A stretch of 6,834 nt of DNA, taken from positions 1-6,834 of the forward strand of contig DAIDOU010000126.1 in NCBI GenBank assembly GCA_027458945.1. The letters are read 5' to 3'. Each line of letters starts with the position of its first letter. Position 1 is the stretch's first letter. Of this stretch, positions 5,588 to 6,834 are shown one piece after another. This stretch comes from Acidobacteriota bacterium. Its GTDB lineage: Bacteria; Acidobacteriota; Thermoanaerobaculia; Thermoanaerobaculales; Thermoanaerobaculaceae. Position numbers and translations under genes: made by a program. The notes beneath the pieces were generated by a model that did not search any database, had not been told where the DNA came from, and saw nothing but the letters and a program-made list of their open reading frames with translations.

Positions 5588-6834
5588 GCGCCGCCGCGAC
5601 ACCGGCGAGCGCCGCCAGCAGATCGGCGCGACCGATCGCGCCGCGCAGCACCCCGTCGGGGCCGACGACCGGCACGAGCTTCAGCCGGCGGGTCATCATC
5701 ACGCGCAGCACCTCCGCGAGAGCGGCGCCGTCCGCGACCGTGACGACAGGGCCGCTCATGATGTCGGCGGCGGAACGGCCCCGCGCCGCGACCTCGACGC
5801 CCTCGGGCCGGGCGCCGCCCGCGAACCACGCGGCGAGGGAGCGGAACGCGCCGGCGTGGATCTTCCTCGCCGCCCGGCCGAGGACGTCGCCGTCGGTGAT
5901 GACCCCGACCGGCCGCCCGGCCTCGTCGATCACGACCACGCGCCGATCGGCCGCGCCGAGGAGGCGGTCGAGCGTCTCGGCGAGCGGGGTGTCGCGGTGC
6001 ACGGTCGCGACCTCGCGGGCCATCGCCGCGCTCGCCAGCCCGTGCCCGCTGACGTGCGGCCGCGGGCCCGCCGGCTTCGGCGGTGCCTGGGCGACCGTGC
6101 GCAGCAGATCCGAGCGGCTGACGATCCCGACCAGACGTTCCTCCGCGTCGAGCACCGGGACGCGGGTGAGCCTGCCGTCGGCGAGGAGCGCCGCCGCCTT
6201 GGCGAGGCTCATCCCCGGCCGTGCCGTCACTGATACCGGGGCCATGATCTCGGAGGCTCGCTGCGGGTGCGCCTCGATCCGCGCGGCCTCCGCGGGCGGC
6301 CGCGTGGCGTCCAGCGCGCGCTGCACGTCGATCGGAAGGCTCACGGCGCCGCGCGCCAACAGGTCGCCGTCGGTCACGATGCCGGCCAGGCGACGATCGC
6401 CCCCGACGACCGGAATGGCGCGAACCCCGGTCGCCAACATGCGCTGCACCAGCTCGCCGGCCGGCGTGTCCGGGGAGGCCGAGACGACCTCCCGCGTCAT
6501 CACGTCCGCGACCGTCAGCCCCGCCGGGAACGCCCCCGGAACGCGGTGCGTGTACTTGACGACCTCGGTCGCCGAGACGGTGATCAGCCCCTCGCGGACC
6601 ATCTCGGAGATCTCGGGAAGGACGCGCGCCACCCGGTCGGCCCGGTCGACGAACGTCACCACAACGGGGAGATCGGTCGAGAGCTCGACCAGCGCCGCCG
6701 TGTGGATCAGGCTGTTGGCGCCGAACCCGGCGACGCCGCGCAGCACCGTCCCCCCCGCACATCCGCCGCGGCGCAGCACCTCGAGGATCGCGAGGTAGAG
6801 GGGCTGGCCGTGCCAGCGGTCGCTCTCGCCGATG
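5562..6834 (-). CDS. DUF190 (PII-like) protein with four CBS domains, 5' end outside window
   Basis: A partial gene; the 423 C-terminal residues are visible and the start lies beyond the right edge. Residues 1 to about 96 are a DUF190 domain, recognised by IGESDRWHGQPLY at the edge and TVLRGVAGFGANSLIHT further on. Four CBS repeats follow at about 106-160, 194-247, 266-320 and 355-410, with repeated cues V(M/D)T..V, RVPV, GIV(T/S)(D/R)xDLL and GVITDGDVL. Paired CBS repeats form Bateman modules that bind adenine nucleotides, and DUF190 is a PII-like signalling fold, so this is likely a cytosolic sensor/regulator. DUF190 proteins are often encoded beside CrcB/Fluc fluoride channels, so crcB may lie just outside (inference). 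An in-frame GTG at 6779 would start inside the DUF190 domain, so it is not the real start. The 3' end overlaps the thioferritin gene by 26 bp. Confidence 0.92.
   Translation of the reverse strand, partial: IGESDRWHGQPLYLAILEVLRRGGCAGGTVLRGVAGFGANSLIHTAALVELSTDLPVVVTFVDRADRVARVLPEISEMVREGLITVSATEVVKYTHRVPGAFPAGLTVADVMTREVVSASPDTPAGELVQRMLATGVRAIPVVGGDRRLAGIVTDGDLLARGAVSLPIDVQRALDATRPPAEAARIEAHPQRASEIMAPVSVTARPGMSLAKAAALLADGRLTRVPVLDAEERLVGIVSRSDLLRTVAQAPPKPAGPRPHVSGHGLASAAMAREVATVHRDTPLAETLDRLLGAADRRVVVIDEAGRPVGVITDGDVLGRAARKIHAGAFRSLAAWFAGGARPEGVEVAARGRSAADIMSGPVVTVADGAALAEVLRVMMTRRLKLVPVVGPDGVLRGAIGRADLLAALAGVAAAPIGSRGRP
5569..5580. repeat. 12-bp perfect palindrome in the convergent 3' overlap
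   Basis: CTCCCGCGGGAG is self-complementary and lies within the region shared by the two convergent genes. It might act as a weak bidirectional 3' signal, but with GC this high a chance palindrome cannot be excluded. The foldable stem is only about four pairs. Confidence 0.35.

Noticed and set aside
5164..6798. Long plus-strand frame (544 codons) across thioferritin and the CBS gene
   Set aside because: It is out of frame with thioferritin and antisense to the CBS gene. The product is Arg/Ala/Ser/Thr-rich without motifs.

Overview
The window comes from a very GC-rich bacterial chromosome (by eye around 70% G+C; many GTG starts, strong third-position G/C bias). It holds seven protein-coding genes packed with little spacing, and I see no mobile elements, tRNAs, rRNAs or CRISPR arrays. 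The gene content (coenzyme-B12-dependent ribonucleotide reductase, UPF0251/DUF134 regulator, NifX/NafY-like metal-cluster protein, Dps-like thioferritin, DUF190-CBS protein) is typical of anaerobic or facultatively anaerobic environmental bacteria. It does not fix the phylum; a high-GC actinobacterial, deltaproteobacterial-type or uncultured lineage would all fit.

Layout. (1) 17-2689, +: a complete or nearly complete class II ribonucleotide reductase (nrdJ), followed by a GC-rich terminator-like hairpin at 2711-2736. (2) 2769-2803: a textbook sigma70 promoter (TTGACA, 17-bp spacer, TATGCT) whose -10 box sits inside a 22-bp near-perfect palindrome that ends at the base before an ATG. This looks like an operator plus a leaderless translation start. 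(3) 2804-5587, +: five genes in the same direction: DUF134 DNA-binding regulator, a 10-TM-type putative manganese/heavy-metal exporter, a small NifX/NafY-like protein with a Cys/His tail, a 63-residue double-CxxC protein, and a Dps-like 'thioferritin' with a di-iron site plus a cysteine pair. (4) 5562-6834, -: a convergent gene for a DUF190 (PII-like) protein carrying four CBS domains. It runs off the right edge and overlaps the thioferritin gene by 26 bp at the 3' ends.

Interpretation. The five-gene block reads as one metal/oxidative-stress module. The first gene encodes a helix-turn-helix protein that probably represses its own promoter through the palindrome. The others would export a metal, bind a metal or cluster, and store iron while destroying peroxide. 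The proteins are known families, mostly without defined function. The most notable points are the assembled module, its operator/leaderless start, and a 9-bp hairpin ending at the thioferritin ribosome binding site. That the five genes form one regulon is inference from order, strand and spacing.
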